Counted from the first letter of the stretch, positions 17,544-25,920 are shown. The stretch is DNA of 64,000 bases from Brevundimonas vesicularis (GCF_027105095.1 NZ_CP114278.1:62001-126000), one strand, 5' to 3'. Numbers and translations are program-made. The notes: generated by a model not told the origin, from the letters alone.

Positions 17544-17995
17544 TGACGAACCAAGCCCTCGGCAAAAGAGAGCTGGTCGGTTTCCGCGTAGGGGACCAGG
17601 CCTTCTGCATCGACATCACCTCGGTGCTTGAGATCCGGGGCTGGACGGCGACCACGCCCCTTCCCGGCGCGCCGGCCTATATGAAGGGCGTCGTCAATCT
17701 GCGCGGGACGGTGCTGCCGATCATCGATCTGGCGGTCAGGCTGGGCCTGCCGACGACCGAGCCGTCCGCCCGCCACGCCATCGTCGTCGTGCGCTGCGGC
17801 GAACGCACTGTCGGCCTGCTGGTCGAAGGCGTGTCGGACATCATGCAGTTGGACGATGCGGCGCGTCAGGACCCGCCGAACATGGGCGAAGCTCAAGGCG
17901 CTGGCGTCGTCTCCGGCGTCTTCGCCGTGGACAGCGCCTTGATCAGCCTGCTCGACCTGGACAATCTGCTGCCGCCCGTGCGCGAGGCGGCTTAA
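17543..17995 (+). CDS. cheW: Chemotaxis coupling protein CheW
   Basis: 150 residues forming one CheW domain: an N-terminal VGFRVGDQAFCIDITSVLEIRG strand region, the central YMKGVVNLRGTVLPIIDLAVRLGL core and a C-terminal region. It links chemoreceptors to CheA kinase. The start overlaps the stop of the upstream PAS chemoreceptor by one base. No cheA or cheY gene is nearby, so this pair may feed a chemotaxis cluster encoded elsewhere. The gene shares a 4-base TTAA overlap with the convergent ATP-grasp gene. Confidence 0.96.
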   Translation: MTNQALGKRELVGFRVGDQAFCIDITSVLEIRGWTATTPLPGAPAYMKGVVNLRGTVLPIIDLAVRLGLPTTEPSARHAIVVVRCGERTVGLLVEGVSDIMQLDDAARQDPPNMGEAQGAGVVSGVFAVDSALISLLDLDNLLPPVREAA

Positions 17996-18864
17996 GGCTC
18001 AAGCCGCGCTTTGACGGCCTCGGCGAAGCCGGCGCCATTCGCGGGGTCGTGGTCCAGGTAGAAGTCCGGTTCGATCAGTTCGGCCTCCATCAGCACCCAT
18101 CGGCCGGCGTCGTCGCGGGCCATGTCGATGCGGGCATAAAGCAGCGGTTCGTCGATGGCGGCCAGCACCTGCTCGGCCAAGGCCATCGCCGCCGCATCCG
18201 GCGTCACGGCCGTATACAGGCCGCCGAACTGCACCTGGATGCGGAAGTCGCCGGCTGCCGGCCGTTTGTTGACCGCATGGCTGAACCGGCCGCCGAAGAA
18301 CAGCAGCGAGGTCTCGCCCTGGGTTTCGATAGACTTCAGATAGGGTTGGATCATCGCCGCGCCCTCGGGCGCATCGCTCAACACCTCGCCTGGCATCAGG
18401 CGCAGGGTGCGAAACGCCCCGGCCGAGACGGTCGGCTTCACGATCAGCACTGGCGCGCCGGTCTCTGCGAAGGCGGCGTGCACCTGTTCCTGGGTCACGC
18501 CGTCGGTCCATCGCGTCGGCGGGATCGGCACGCCCCTGTCCGCCAGTCGCGCCAGATAGGTCTTGTCGGAGTTCCAGCGCAGCACCTCGGCCGGATTGGC
18601 GACCGCCAGGCCGGCTTCGCTCCACGTCGCGCACGCCTTCAGCCATCGCCCATGATCGCGATGATAGCCCCAGGCGATGACCGGCAGGATCAGGTCATAG
18701 GCCGCCAACCCCGACGCGTCCTCGACGTGATCGGTCCAGGGCGTGGCCGTGACCGTCACGCCCGTGCTCTCCAGCGTCGCCTTCAACCGCTCCAGCACCT
18801 CGGGCCAGCGGCCGATGTAGGATTTGTCGGCGCGATCGGGGGTCAGGACGGCGATCTGGGTCAT
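17992..18864 (-). CDS. ATP-grasp domain protein of unknown substrate
   Basis: 290 residues from the ATG at 18864 (MTQIAVLTPD). The fold resembles glutathione-synthetase-type ATP-grasp ligases: a pre-ATP-grasp N-terminal part (1-100), the nucleotide-binding VLIVKPTVSAGAF strand-loop, and a C-terminal WVLMEAELIEPDFYL segment with acidic metal ligands. Such enzymes join a carboxylate to an amine or thiol using ATP. Neither the amine nor the acid can be guessed from the neighbours, which are cheW (convergent) and a sugar/nucleoside kinase (divergent). A standalone biosynthetic ligase is unusual here. Confidence 0.82.
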   Translation of the reverse strand: MTQIAVLTPDRADKSYIGRWPEVLERLKATLESTGVTVTATPWTDHVEDASGLAAYDLILPVIAWGYHRDHGRWLKACATWSEAGLAVANPAEVLRWNSDKTYLARLADRGVPIPPTRWTDGVTQEQVHAAFAETGAPVLIVKPTVSAGAFRTLRLMPGEVLSDAPEGAAMIQPYLKSIETQGETSLLFFGGRFSHAVNKRPAAGDFRIQVQFGGLYTAVTPDAAAMALAEQVLAAIDEPLLYARIDMARDDAGRWVLMEAELIEPDFYLDHDPANGAGFAEAVKARLEP

Positions 18865-18892
18865 GCAGTCCTCATACCGAAGCGACGCGCAG

Positions 18893-18914
18893 CATATAAG
18901 GGCTTCCTTATATG
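18893..18914. promoter_or_regulatory. Perfect palindrome in a divergent promoter region
   Basis: CATATAAGG-GCTT-CCTTATATG: a 9-bp perfect inverted repeat with 4-nt spacer, AT-rich against a GC-rich background, between the divergent ATP-grasp and kinase start codons (29 and 43 bases away). It could be an operator for a dimeric regulator, or two overlapping -10-like TATAAG elements facing opposite ways. Confidence 0.55.
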
Positions 18915-18956
18915 ATTTCGGGTGACGTGCGGGCATTCACCAGCTAAGGCGCGACC

Positions 18957-19973
18957 ATGACCCAGAACACCGCCCAATATGATGTCTGCGCCGTCGGCAA
19001 CGCCATCGTCGATGTCCTCAGCCCCTGCGACGCCGCCTTCCTGACGGCCCAGGACCTGGTGCCCAACTCCATGCAGTTGGTCGACGCCGAACGCAGCGCC
19101 GCCCTGTATGACGCCATGGCGCCGGGCGTGGAGGCTTCGGGCGGGTCGGCTGGCAACACCGTGGCGGGCGTCGGCTCGTTCGGCGGGCGCGCGGCCTATA
19201 TCGGCAAGGTCGCCGACGATACGCTGGGCCAGGTCTTCACCCACGACATCCGCGCCGCCGGCGTTCACTTCGACACGCCTGTCCTGACGGGCGGGGCGGA
19301 TCAGGGCTTCGGCACCGGCCGCTGCCTGATCAATGTGCTGTCGGACGGCGCGCGCACCATGGCGACCTTCCTGGGCGCCGCAAACCAGCTGTATGCCGAC
19401 GACATCGACGAGGCCCTGATCGGCGCCAGCGAGATCGTCTATCTGGAAGGCTATCTGTTCGATCCGGCGCCCGCCCGCGCCGCCTTCGAACGCGCCGCCG
19501 CCGCCGCGCACAAGGCGGGCCGCAAGGTCGCCATCACCCTGTCGGACACCTTCGTCGTCGCCCGCTGGCGCGCCGAACTGCTGGACTTCATCACCCAGTC
19601 CGCCGACATCGTCCTGGCCAACGAGGCCGAGCTGGGCGCCCTGTTCGAAACGGATGATTTCGATGCCGCCGCCGCGCAACTGGCCGCCATCGTGGAGATC
19701 GCCGCCGTCACGCGCGGCGAGCACGGCTCGGTCGTGATCAAGGGCGACGAGCGCGTCGTGGTCGCCGCCTATCCCGTCGCCAAGGTGATCGACACCACCG
19801 GCGCCGGCGACCAGTACGCCGCCGGCTTCCTGCTGGGCCTTGCGCGCGGCCTGACGTTGGATGAGGCCGGCAAGCTGGGCTCGCTGGCGGCGTCCGAAGT
19901 CATCGCCCACTGGGGCCCGCGCCCGATGGTGAAGCTGGTCGACCTGGCCAAGGAGAACGGGCTGAAGCTGTAA
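18957..19973 (+). CDS. PfkB-family kinase, adenosine kinase type
   Basis: 338 residues of the ribokinase/PfkB fold. The N terminus has AVGNAIVDVLSPCD and the GGSAGNTVAGVGSFGG substrate-binding segment (about 61-76). The C terminus carries the family signature DTTGAGDQYAAGFLLGL, with the catalytic Asp in GAGD (about 277-283). The closest group by pattern is the adenosine-kinase-like proteins of alphaproteobacteria, although sugar or other nucleoside substrates cannot be excluded. It is a single gene, divergent from the ATP-grasp gene and followed by a strong hairpin. Confidence 0.88.
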   Translation: MTQNTAQYDVCAVGNAIVDVLSPCDAAFLTAQDLVPNSMQLVDAERSAALYDAMAPGVEASGGSAGNTVAGVGSFGGRAAYIGKVADDTLGQVFTHDIRAAGVHFDTPVLTGGADQGFGTGRCLINVLSDGARTMATFLGAANQLYADDIDEALIGASEIVYLEGYLFDPAPARAAFERAAAAAHKAGRKVAITLSDTFVVARWRAELLDFITQSADIVLANEAELGALFETDDFDAAAAQLAAIVEIAAVTRGEHGSVVIKGDERVVVAAYPVAKVIDTTGAGDQYAAGFLLGLARGLTLDEAGKLGSLAASEVIAHWGPRPMVKLVDLAKENGLKL

Positions 19974-19981
19974 GACCCAGT

Positions 19982-20012
19982 GTCCCCCTCCCCACAAAGT
20001 GGGGAGGGGGAC
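19982..20012. repeat. Long perfect hairpin, palindromic repeat and probable transcript end
   Basis: A perfect 14-bp stem GTCCCCCTCCCCAC / GTGGGGAGGGGGAC with a three-A loop lies between the convergent kinase and Rieske oxygenase genes. There is no U-tract. The arm GTCCCCCTCCCCA recurs at 24435-24447 within a larger palindromic element, so this is probably a member of a dispersed repeat family that may also stop or protect transcripts. Confidence 0.75.
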
Positions 20013-20019
20013 CACGGCG

Positions 20020-21141
20020 TCAGCTCTTCCACCTCAGCGTCGTCGGCTGGATCGGGTTCACGAACGCGCGGTCCTCAGCGCGGCTCTTGGCCCATTCGCG
20101 CTTCAACTGCTGATACCATTTGGCCTGTTTGTCGGCGTCGTCGATCCAGATCAGGGCGGGGTCGTAGCGCAGGCCTTCGTTCTGAAGGTTCACCATCCCG
20201 CCGTCCTGTTTCAGGAAGGCGACGACCCCCATACGCAGGAAGGGCTTGGCCAGGCCGAACACCCAGTGGTCGGACCAGAAGATCTGGGTGATCCGCGTCT
20301 TGGTATCGGTGATCGGCGTCAGGCAGGTCAGGGCCAGGACCTGTTTTTCGCCCACTTGGATATGTTCCCAGCGGAAGCCGGGCAGGCGGAAGGTGATCTC
20401 GGTCGCGGGCGCGCCGCCCAGGATCTTATAAAGGCGGCTGTTCGACGACGGGGCGTGGCGCACCATGGCCCAGCCGAACGCGGTCGGGGCGAAGGCCTTG
20501 GATTTCTCGTGCATCGAATGCTCGGACCGCCACCACCATTGCTGGTGGACGTAGGGGCCGTGGGCGGGGTCCATCAGGCCGACGACGGCGTGGTCGATGT
20601 GGCTGTCGAAATCCATCGCCTCGACCAGCTTGGCCTCGCCGCCGACCACGCCGGGGAAGAGCGGCGGCTCATGGTCCGGCTCCATCGGATTGCGGGCGTC
20701 CGACGCCATCCAGACGAAAACGATCCCTTGGCTCTCGCGCACCGGATAGGACCGCACGCGAATGCGGTTCGCCTCGAACGCCTGATCCTCGACCAGCGAA
20801 GGAATGGCGGCGCAGACGCCGTCGGGCCGGAAACGCCAGCCGTGATAGGGGCATTCGACCGTCTCGCCCTCGCCGGGCTTCTCGACCAGCTTGCCGGCCG
20901 ACAGGGGTGCAGCGCGGTGGGGACAGATGTCGCGCATCGCATAGACCTGGCCCGCGCGGGTGCGGCCGATCATCACCGGCTCGCCCATGATCTCGTAGCG
21001 TTTCAGGCTGGCAGGCGCGACGTCACGGCCCAGGGCGACGAAATACCAGGCGTCGGTGACGAACCCCTTGCCGAAGGGCTGCGCGCCCGCCTTGGACGGG
21101 GCGGGTTCAGCTTGGGGCGGTGGCACAGGAGCGGCGGTCAT
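20020..21141 (-). CDS. Rieske non-haem iron oxygenase, alpha subunit type
   Basis: 373 residues. The N-terminal Rieske domain binds a [2Fe-2S] cluster through the CPHRAAPLSAG and CPYHGWRF motifs (C-x-H ... C-x-x-H, about 67-95). The C-terminal domain has a mononuclear-iron motif (DSHIDHAVVGLMDPAHGPYVH, with Asp and two His). It belongs among the ring-hydroxylating or O-demethylating oxygenases such as vanillate demethylase-like proteins; the substrate is unknown. No ferredoxin or reductase gene is adjacent, so electrons must come from proteins encoded elsewhere. A palindrome GCTGTT-T-AACAGC sits at 21146-21158 just upstream of the start. Confidence 0.9.
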   Translation of the reverse strand: MTAAPVPPPQAEPAPSKAGAQPFGKGFVTDAWYFVALGRDVAPASLKRYEIMGEPVMIGRTRAGQVYAMRDICPHRAAPLSAGKLVEKPGEGETVECPYHGWRFRPDGVCAAIPSLVEDQAFEANRIRVRSYPVRESQGIVFVWMASDARNPMEPDHEPPLFPGVVGGEAKLVEAMDFDSHIDHAVVGLMDPAHGPYVHQQWWWRSEHSMHEKSKAFAPTAFGWAMVRHAPSSNSRLYKILGGAPATEITFRLPGFRWEHIQVGEKQVLALTCLTPITDTKTRITQIFWSDHWVFGLAKPFLRMGVVAFLKQDGGMVNLQNEGLRYDPALIWIDDADKQAKWYQQLKREWAKSRAEDRAFVNPIQPTTLRWKS

Positions 21142-21219
21142 CTGCGCTGTTTAACAGCGGCTGACAGGCGAGGCCATCATCCGAGCCGGACTCAACAATA
21201 TGGCTTGTCGTTCTATCGA

Positions 21220-21238
21220 TATAATATACGAAACGTAT
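21220..21238 (+). promoter_or_regulatory. AT-rich promoter/operator region of the ParD-like gene
   Basis: A TATAAT hexamer (21220-21225) is followed directly by ATACG-AAA-CGTAT (21226-21238), a perfect 5-bp inverted repeat, 28 bases before the ParD-like start. The surrounding 70 bases are strongly AT-rich. No good -35 element is seen. The arrangement suits auto-repression by the ribbon-helix-helix protein encoded downstream, which is an inference. Confidence 0.45.
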
Positions 21239-21265
21239 CTGTTGCATATATTCGGGAGCCAGCAG

Positions 21266-21478
21266 GTGGGCATCGTCAATATCGAGGACGAACTGCACGA
21301 GCAGCTGCGTCGCGCCGCGAAGGCGTCCTATCGGTCGATCAACGCCCAGGCGGCGTTCTGGATCAGGATTGGCATGTTGTGTGAGACGCACCCCGGCGTG
21401 ACGTTCCAGGAACTGGTGGCGCGCGAGTTGCGGGCGGCGGGCGTTGATGCGTCGGTCCCCACGGACGCCGCCGCATGA
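21266..21478 (+). CDS. ParD-like ribbon-helix-helix antitoxin-type protein
   Basis: 70 residues from a GTG at 21266, chosen because a GGGAG ribosome site lies 7 bases upstream and the conserved GIVNIEDELHEQLRRAA segment starts right there. The sequence (strand, then ELHEQLRRAAKAS, then SINAQAAFWIRIGML) fits the ParD-like antitoxin family of ribbon-helix-helix DNA-binding proteins. No ParE or other standard toxin follows. Its stop overlaps the start of a methionine aminopeptidase gene (ATGA), so the peptidase is its apparent partner. Related pairings exist in other proteobacteria as far as I recall, but I cannot verify that here. Confidence 0.8.
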   Translation: MGIVNIEDELHEQLRRAAKASYRSINAQAAFWIRIGMLCETHPGVTFQELVARELRAAGVDASVPTDAAA

Positions 21479-22185
21479 TCAAGACGCCGGCAGAGATCGC
21501 GCTGATGGCCGAGGCGGGGCGACTGCTGGCCTCGGTCTTCACCCACCTGGACGCGATGACGCTGGAGGGGTTGAGCACGCTGGAAATCGACCGACGGGTC
21601 GAGGCCTTCATCGTCGACGAACTGAAGGCGCGGCCGGCAAGCAAGGGTCAGTACGGCTATGGCTTCGTGCTGAACAGCGGCGACATCGTCAATCTGGACA
21701 TCACACTGGAGAAGGACGGCTTCATCGCCGATTCCTCCAAGACCTATCTCATCGGATCGGTGGGACCGCAGGCCCGGCGGCTGGTGCGCACCACATATGA
21801 GGCCCTGTGGAAGGGCATTCAGGCGGTGCGTCCGGGCGCGAAGCTCGGCGACATCGGTTTCGCCATCGAAAGACACGCCAAGCAGGCCGGCTATTCAGTA
21901 GTGCGCGACTACTGCGGGCATGGCATCGGGCGCGAGATGCATGAAGAGCCGCAGGTGCTGCATTTCGGCAAGGCCGGGACCGGCGTAACCCTGCGCGAAG
22001 GCATGACCTTCACCATCGAACCGATGCTGAACCAGGGCGTGCGCACGGTCCTGACCGAGGACGACGGCTGGACCGTGGTCACCTCCGACGGAAAACTGTC
22101 GGCCCAATTCGAACATACGGTGGCGGTGACGAAGGACGGTGTACGGGTCCTGACCCTGAGGCCGGACGAGAAGCGGGGCGCATAG
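21475..22185 (+). CDS. map: Type I methionine aminopeptidase paralogue with an internal deletion
   Basis: 236 residues of the M24 fold, which removes N-terminal Met from new proteins. All five metal ligands are present: Asp75, Asp86, His149, Glu182 and Glu213; the second-shell His156 is also kept. Compared with the E. coli enzyme from memory, about 18 residues are missing at Asn67/Ser68 (nucleotides 21675/21676). This removes the stretch around VCHGIP that contains the conserved His79 next to the scissile bond. The frame is intact on both sides, so it is not a frameshift. The enzyme may be impaired, altered in specificity or purely regulatory. It is translationally coupled to the ParD-like gene. 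Confidence 0.88.
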   Translation: MIKTPAEIALMAEAGRLLASVFTHLDAMTLEGLSTLEIDRRVEAFIVDELKARPASKGQYGYGFVLNSGDIVNLDITLEKDGFIADSSKTYLIGSVGPQARRLVRTTYEALWKGIQAVRPGAKLGDIGFAIERHAKQAGYSVVRDYCGHGIGREMHEEPQVLHFGKAGTGVTLREGMTFTIEPMLNQGVRTVLTEDDGWTVVTSDGKLSAQFEHTVAVTKDGVRVLTLRPDEKRGA

Positions 22186-22273
22186 GCGCGCGAAGGAGAG
22201 TTTCCGTCCCTTCATCATTCGCGCCTATATGAAGGCCGACGACCGGCGCGGGCCGGGTGATGCGGACGATCCG

Positions 22274-24313
22274 ATGGCTGATGCTCTGTTCCATTCTCCC
22301 AAGACCCACGGCTTTGTGCGCGTGGCGGCGGCGACGCCGGTCAGCCATCCGGGCGACCCCAGGGCGAACGGGCAAGAGCACGTCGCGCTGATCCGTCAGG
22401 CGGGCGAGCAGGGCGTGGACCTGATGGTCTTTCCCGAGCTGTCGCTGTCGGCCTACGCCATCGACGATCTGCATATGCAGGCGGCGCTGCTGGACGAGGT
22501 CGAGCGGCAGATCGCTGTGGCAGCCGAGGCGACGGCCGAGGCGGGCGTCGTGGCGGTGGTCGGGGCGCCGATCCGCAACGGCGACGCCCTGTATAATTGC
22601 GCGGTGGTGATCGGGTCCGGCGAGGTGCTGGGGGTCGTGCCCAAGACCTATCTGCCCAACTACCGCGAATACTATGAGAAACGCTGGTTCGCGCCGGCGA
22701 CGGCGCGGGCCGAGGACGTGATCGCGCTGAACGGCGAGACGGCGGACTTCGCGCCGGGTCTGTTGTTCGAGGCCGTCAATCGGCCGGGCTTCGTCTTCTC
22801 GGTCGAGATCTGTGAGGACTATTGGGCGCCGCTGCCGCCCTCGACGAGGGCCGCATTGGCGGGCGCGCGGATCCTGCTGAACCTGTCGGCGTCCAACATC
22901 GTCATCGGCAAGGCGGACGAGCGGGCGATGCTGAGCGCCAGCCATTCGGCGCGAACGCTGTCGGCCTATGTCTTCGCCGCCTCTGGCTGGGGCGAGAGCA
23001 CCACCGACCTGGCCTGGGACGGTCAGGCGACGATCCATGAACTGGGGTCCAAACTGGCCGAAGGCGAGCGGTTCGCCCTGGAGAGCCATCTGACGATCGC
23101 CGATGTGGACGTGGACCGGATCGGACTGGACCGGTTGCGCAACGGCACCTTCGCCGAGTGTGCGAGAAACGAAGGCGAGCCGGCGACGGTCGTGCCGTTC
23201 ATGGCGCGCGAGGATCCTGAGGCCAGCGAGCTGATCCGGCCGCTGGACCGGTTCCCCTTCGTGCCGGACGACGCCGGGCGGCTGGATCAAGACTGCTACG
23301 AGGCGTTCAACATCCAGGTTCAGGGGCTGATGCGCCGGATGACGGCGACCGGCGCCAGGTCGCTGGTGATCGGGGTGTCCGGGGGGCTGGATTCGACCCA
23401 GGCCCTGCTAGTGGCCTGTCGCGCCTTCGACCGGCTGGATCTGCCGAGGACGAACATCCTGGCCTTCACCATGCCGGGGTTCGCGACCTCGGACGGGACC
23501 AAGTCCAATGCCTGGGCCCTGATGAAGGCGCTGGGCGTCACGGGCGCCGAGATCGACATCCGCCCCGCCGCCGAACAGATGTTCCGGGACATCGGCCACC
23601 CCTATGCCGAGGGGCAGCCGGTTCACGACATCACCTTTGAGAACGTGCAGGCGGGCCTGAGGACCGACTATCTGTTCCGGCTGGCGAACCAGCACAAAGC
23701 TTTCGTCCTGGGGACCGGCGACCTGTCGGAACTGGCGCTGGGTTGGGCCACCTATGGCGTCGGCGACCATATGAGCCACTACAACGTCAACGGCGGGGTG
23801 GCGAAGACGTTGATCCGGCACCTGATCCGCTGGGTGGCGGCTGGCGACCTGATCGGCGCGGGCGCGCGCGACACGCTGCACGCCATTCTGGACACCGAGA
23901 TTTCGCCCGAGCTGGTGCCGGCCAAGGATGGGGTGATCCAGTCGACGGAAGGGACCGTCGGACCCTATGCGCTGAACGACTTCTTCCTGTTCTACATCAG
24001 CCGGTTCGGGATGGCGCCGTCCAAGGTCGCCTTCCTGGCGCATCAGGCCTGGAGCGATGCGGGCGCAGGGCATTGGCCGGCGAATACGCCGGACGACGAG
24101 AAGGTCGAATACGATCTGGCGACGATCAAGGGCTGGCTGCGGAAGTTCCTGATCCGCTTCTTCCAGACGGCCCAGTTCAAGCGTTCGGCCCTGCCGAACG
24201 GGCCCAAGGTCGTCACCGGCGGATCGCTGTCGCCGCGCGGCGACTGGCGCGCGCCGTCGGACGGCAATGCGCGGGTCTGGCTGGATGAACTCGACGCGAA
24301 CGTGCCGGACTGA
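22274..24313 (+). CDS. nadE: Glutamine-dependent NAD+ synthetase
   Basis: About 679 residues from the ATG at 22274 (MADALFHSPKTHGFVRV), which matches the usual family N terminus; an in-frame ATG at 22229 would add 15 residues. The N-terminal nitrilase-type glutaminase domain shows the catalytic triad: Glu in FPELSLSAY, Lys in PKTYLPNYREYYEKRWF and Cys in SVEICEDYW. The C-terminal synthetase domain has the ATP pyrophosphatase loop GVSGGLDST (about residue 373). It makes NAD+ from deamido-NAD+, ATP and glutamine. The nadD gene of the same pathway lies at 48 kb. Confidence 0.96.
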   Translation: MADALFHSPKTHGFVRVAAATPVSHPGDPRANGQEHVALIRQAGEQGVDLMVFPELSLSAYAIDDLHMQAALLDEVERQIAVAAEATAEAGVVAVVGAPIRNGDALYNCAVVIGSGEVLGVVPKTYLPNYREYYEKRWFAPATARAEDVIALNGETADFAPGLLFEAVNRPGFVFSVEICEDYWAPLPPSTRAALAGARILLNLSASNIVIGKADERAMLSASHSARTLSAYVFAASGWGESTTDLAWDGQATIHELGSKLAEGERFALESHLTIADVDVDRIGLDRLRNGTFAECARNEGEPATVVPFMAREDPEASELIRPLDRFPFVPDDAGRLDQDCYEAFNIQVQGLMRRMTATGARSLVIGVSGGLDSTQALLVACRAFDRLDLPRTNILAFTMPGFATSDGTKSNAWALMKALGVTGAEIDIRPAAEQMFRDIGHPYAEGQPVHDITFENVQAGLRTDYLFRLANQHKAFVLGTGDLSELALGWATYGVGDHMSHYNVNGGVAKTLIRHLIRWVAAGDLIGAGARDTLHAILDTEISPELVPAKDGVIQSTEGTVGPYALNDFFLFYISRFGMAPSKVAFLAHQAWSDAGAGHWPANTPDDEKVEYDLATIKGWLRKFLIRFFQTAQFKRSALPNGPKVVTGGSLSPRGDWRAPSDGNARVWLDELDANVPD

Positions 24314-24315
24314 CT

Positions 24316-24465
24316 GTCTCCTCCTCATCGCAGATGGGGAGGTGGGTCGGAGCGCAGCGGAGAGACGGAGGGGCTTTCACCGCGCGAAGGACCGACGTCG
24401 GTGGGGCTTCGAGAGCCCCTCCACCGCTTCGCGGTCCCCCTCCCCATCTGCGATGGGGAGGAGAC
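24316..24465. repeat. 150-bp MITE-like palindromic element with 30-bp terminal inverted repeats
   Basis: The first 30 bases (24316-24345) and the last 30 (24436-24465) are inverted copies with 28 of 30 positions matching. Each end itself contains a CCCCATCGC / GCGATGGGG-type palindrome. The interior includes the palindrome ACCGACGTCGGT (24390-24401) and a GGGGCTTCGAGAGCCCC hairpin. No coding capacity is evident. It lies between nadE and the PhnA-like gene, 2 bases after the nadE stop. It shares its GTCCCCCTCCCCA arm with the hairpin at 19982-20012. Confidence 0.8.
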
Positions 24466-24526
24466 GTTATGAATAGCCGCATATTTAGCATGGATATTCG
24501 CCCACCCGGACGCTAGAAGCTTGGCC

Positions 24527-24751
24527 ATGACCGATGACGTGACCAAAGATTCCAACGGCAATATCCTGGCCGACGGCGACAGCGTGACCCTGATCAAGGA
24601 CCTGAAGGTCAAGGGATCGGGCGGGGTGACGCTGAAGCGCGGGACGCTGGTCAAGAACATCCGCCTGACTGGCGATGCGGACGAGATCGAGGCCAATGTG
24701 GAGAAGGTGCGCGGCCTGGTCCTGCGCACCGAGTTCGTGAAGAAGGCCTGA
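24527..24751 (+). CDS. PhnA-like (YjdM) small protein
   Basis: 74 residues from the ATG at 24527; a TTG two codons upstream is less likely. It matches the C-terminal domain of the PhnA/YjdM family (DSNGNILADGDSVTLIKDLKVKG, then LKRGTLVKNIRLT, then VLRTEFVKKA). The N-terminal zinc ribbon of longer members is missing, as is common in alphaproteobacterial versions. Despite the historic name, the family is not shown to act in phosphonate use, and its function is unknown. It stands upstream of the CobW-family gene with 41 bases between. Confidence 0.85.
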   Translation: MTDDVTKDSNGNILADGDSVTLIKDLKVKGSGGVTLKRGTLVKNIRLTGDADEIEANVEKVRGLVLRTEFVKKA

Positions 24752-24792
24752 CCCTCTTCCCTTCGCGCGATGCAGCCGCCATCTAGCGGCCT

Positions 24793-25920
24793 ATGACCGA
24801 CACCCTCGCCGCCCCGACCTCGACTGCCGCAACGAACGGCAAGATCCCCGTCACCGTCCTGACCGGCTATCTCGGCGCGGGCAAGACGACGCTGCTGAAC
24901 CGCATCCTGACCGAGGATCACGGCAAGCGCTACGCCGTCATCGTCAATGAGTTCGGCGAGATCGGCATCGACAACGACCTGGTGGTCGGCGCCGACGAGG
25001 ACGTGTTCGAGATGAACAACGGCTGCGTCTGCTGCACGGTACGGGGCGACCTGATCCGTGTGGTCGCCGGCCTGATGAAGCGCCAACGTCCGGGAAAGCC
25101 GGCTTTCGACGCCATTATCGTGGAGACAACGGGCCTGGCCGATCCCGGTCCCGTGGCCCAGACCTTCTTCGTGGACGAGGACGTCAAGGCCAAGACGCAG
25201 CTGGACAGCGTCACGACCCTGGTCGACGCCAAACACGTGATGGCGCGTCTGGACGACTCCAAAGAGGCGCGCGAGCAGGTGGCTTTCGCCGACCGGATCA
25301 TCCTGAACAAGGTCGATCTGGCGACGGCTGACGAACTGGACGCGGTCGAGGCGCGTCTGCGGGCGCTGAACCCGCTGGCGCCCGTCGTGCGGGCCGAGCG
25401 GTCGAACGTGCCGCTAGATCAGGTGCTGGGCCTGGGCGCCTTCGATCTGGAGCGCATTCTCGAGGTCAAGCCGGACTTCGTGAACCCGCCGCACGGCGCG
25501 GACGGCCATGTGCACGACGAGCACTGCGGTCATGACCACGACCATGATCACGGGCACGACCATCATCACCACGATCACGATCACGGCGCCCATTCCCACG
25601 GAGTCAGGGGTCACGCCCACCAGGACGACATCAAGGGCATCTCCCTGTCTCTGGATCGGCCGCTGGACGGGGCCAAATTCACTGCCTGGCTGGACCGGTT
25701 GCTGGGCGAGCAGGGTCAGAACATCCTGCGCGCCAAGGGCATCATCGACGTGAAGGGCGAGAACCGCCGCCTCGTCTTCCAGGCCGTGCACATGATCCTG
25801 GAAGGCGATCTGCAACGCGAATGGGGCGCCGCCGAACGCCGCTGGAGCCGGGCGGTCTTCATCGGCCGCGATCTGAACGATACCGAACTGCGCCAAGGGT
25901 TTGAGGCCTGTGCGGCCTAA
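24793..25920 (+). CDS. CobW/COG0523-family GTPase metallochaperone
   Basis: 375 residues. Walker [10 protein letters not shown] (about 25-33), the family metal-binding motif C-x-C-C (Cys78, 80, 81), and an NKVDL guanine-recognition segment are present. A His/Asp-rich stretch spans about 233-276 with around twenty histidines, followed by the CobW C-terminal domain. Members deliver zinc, cobalt or nickel; the His-rich loop and a zur gene at 49.7 kb favour zinc handling here, which is inference. No Zur box could be recognised upstream. Confidence 0.92.
   Translation: MTDTLAAPTSTAATNGKIPVTVLTGYLGAGKTTLLNRILTEDHGKRYAVIVNEFGEIGIDNDLVVGADEDVFEMNNGCVCCTVRGDLIRVVAGLMKRQRPGKPAFDAIIVETTGLADPGPVAQTFFVDEDVKAKTQLDSVTTLVDAKHVMARLDDSKEAREQVAFADRIILNKVDLATADELDAVEARLRALNPLAPVVRAERSNVPLDQVLGLGAFDLERILEVKPDFVNPPHGADGHVHDEHCGHDHDHDHGHDHHHHDHDHGAHSHGVRGHAHQDDIKGISLSLDRPLDGAKFTAWLDRLLGEQGQNILRAKGIIDVKGENRRLVFQAVHMILEGDLQREWGAAERRWSRAVFIGRDLNDTELRQGFEACAA

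Noticed and set aside
21475..22185. Reading the aminopeptidase as a frameshifted pseudogene
   Set aside because: The frame is continuous, both flanks of the gap are conserved and the metal ligands are intact. It is an in-frame deletion, not a frameshift.
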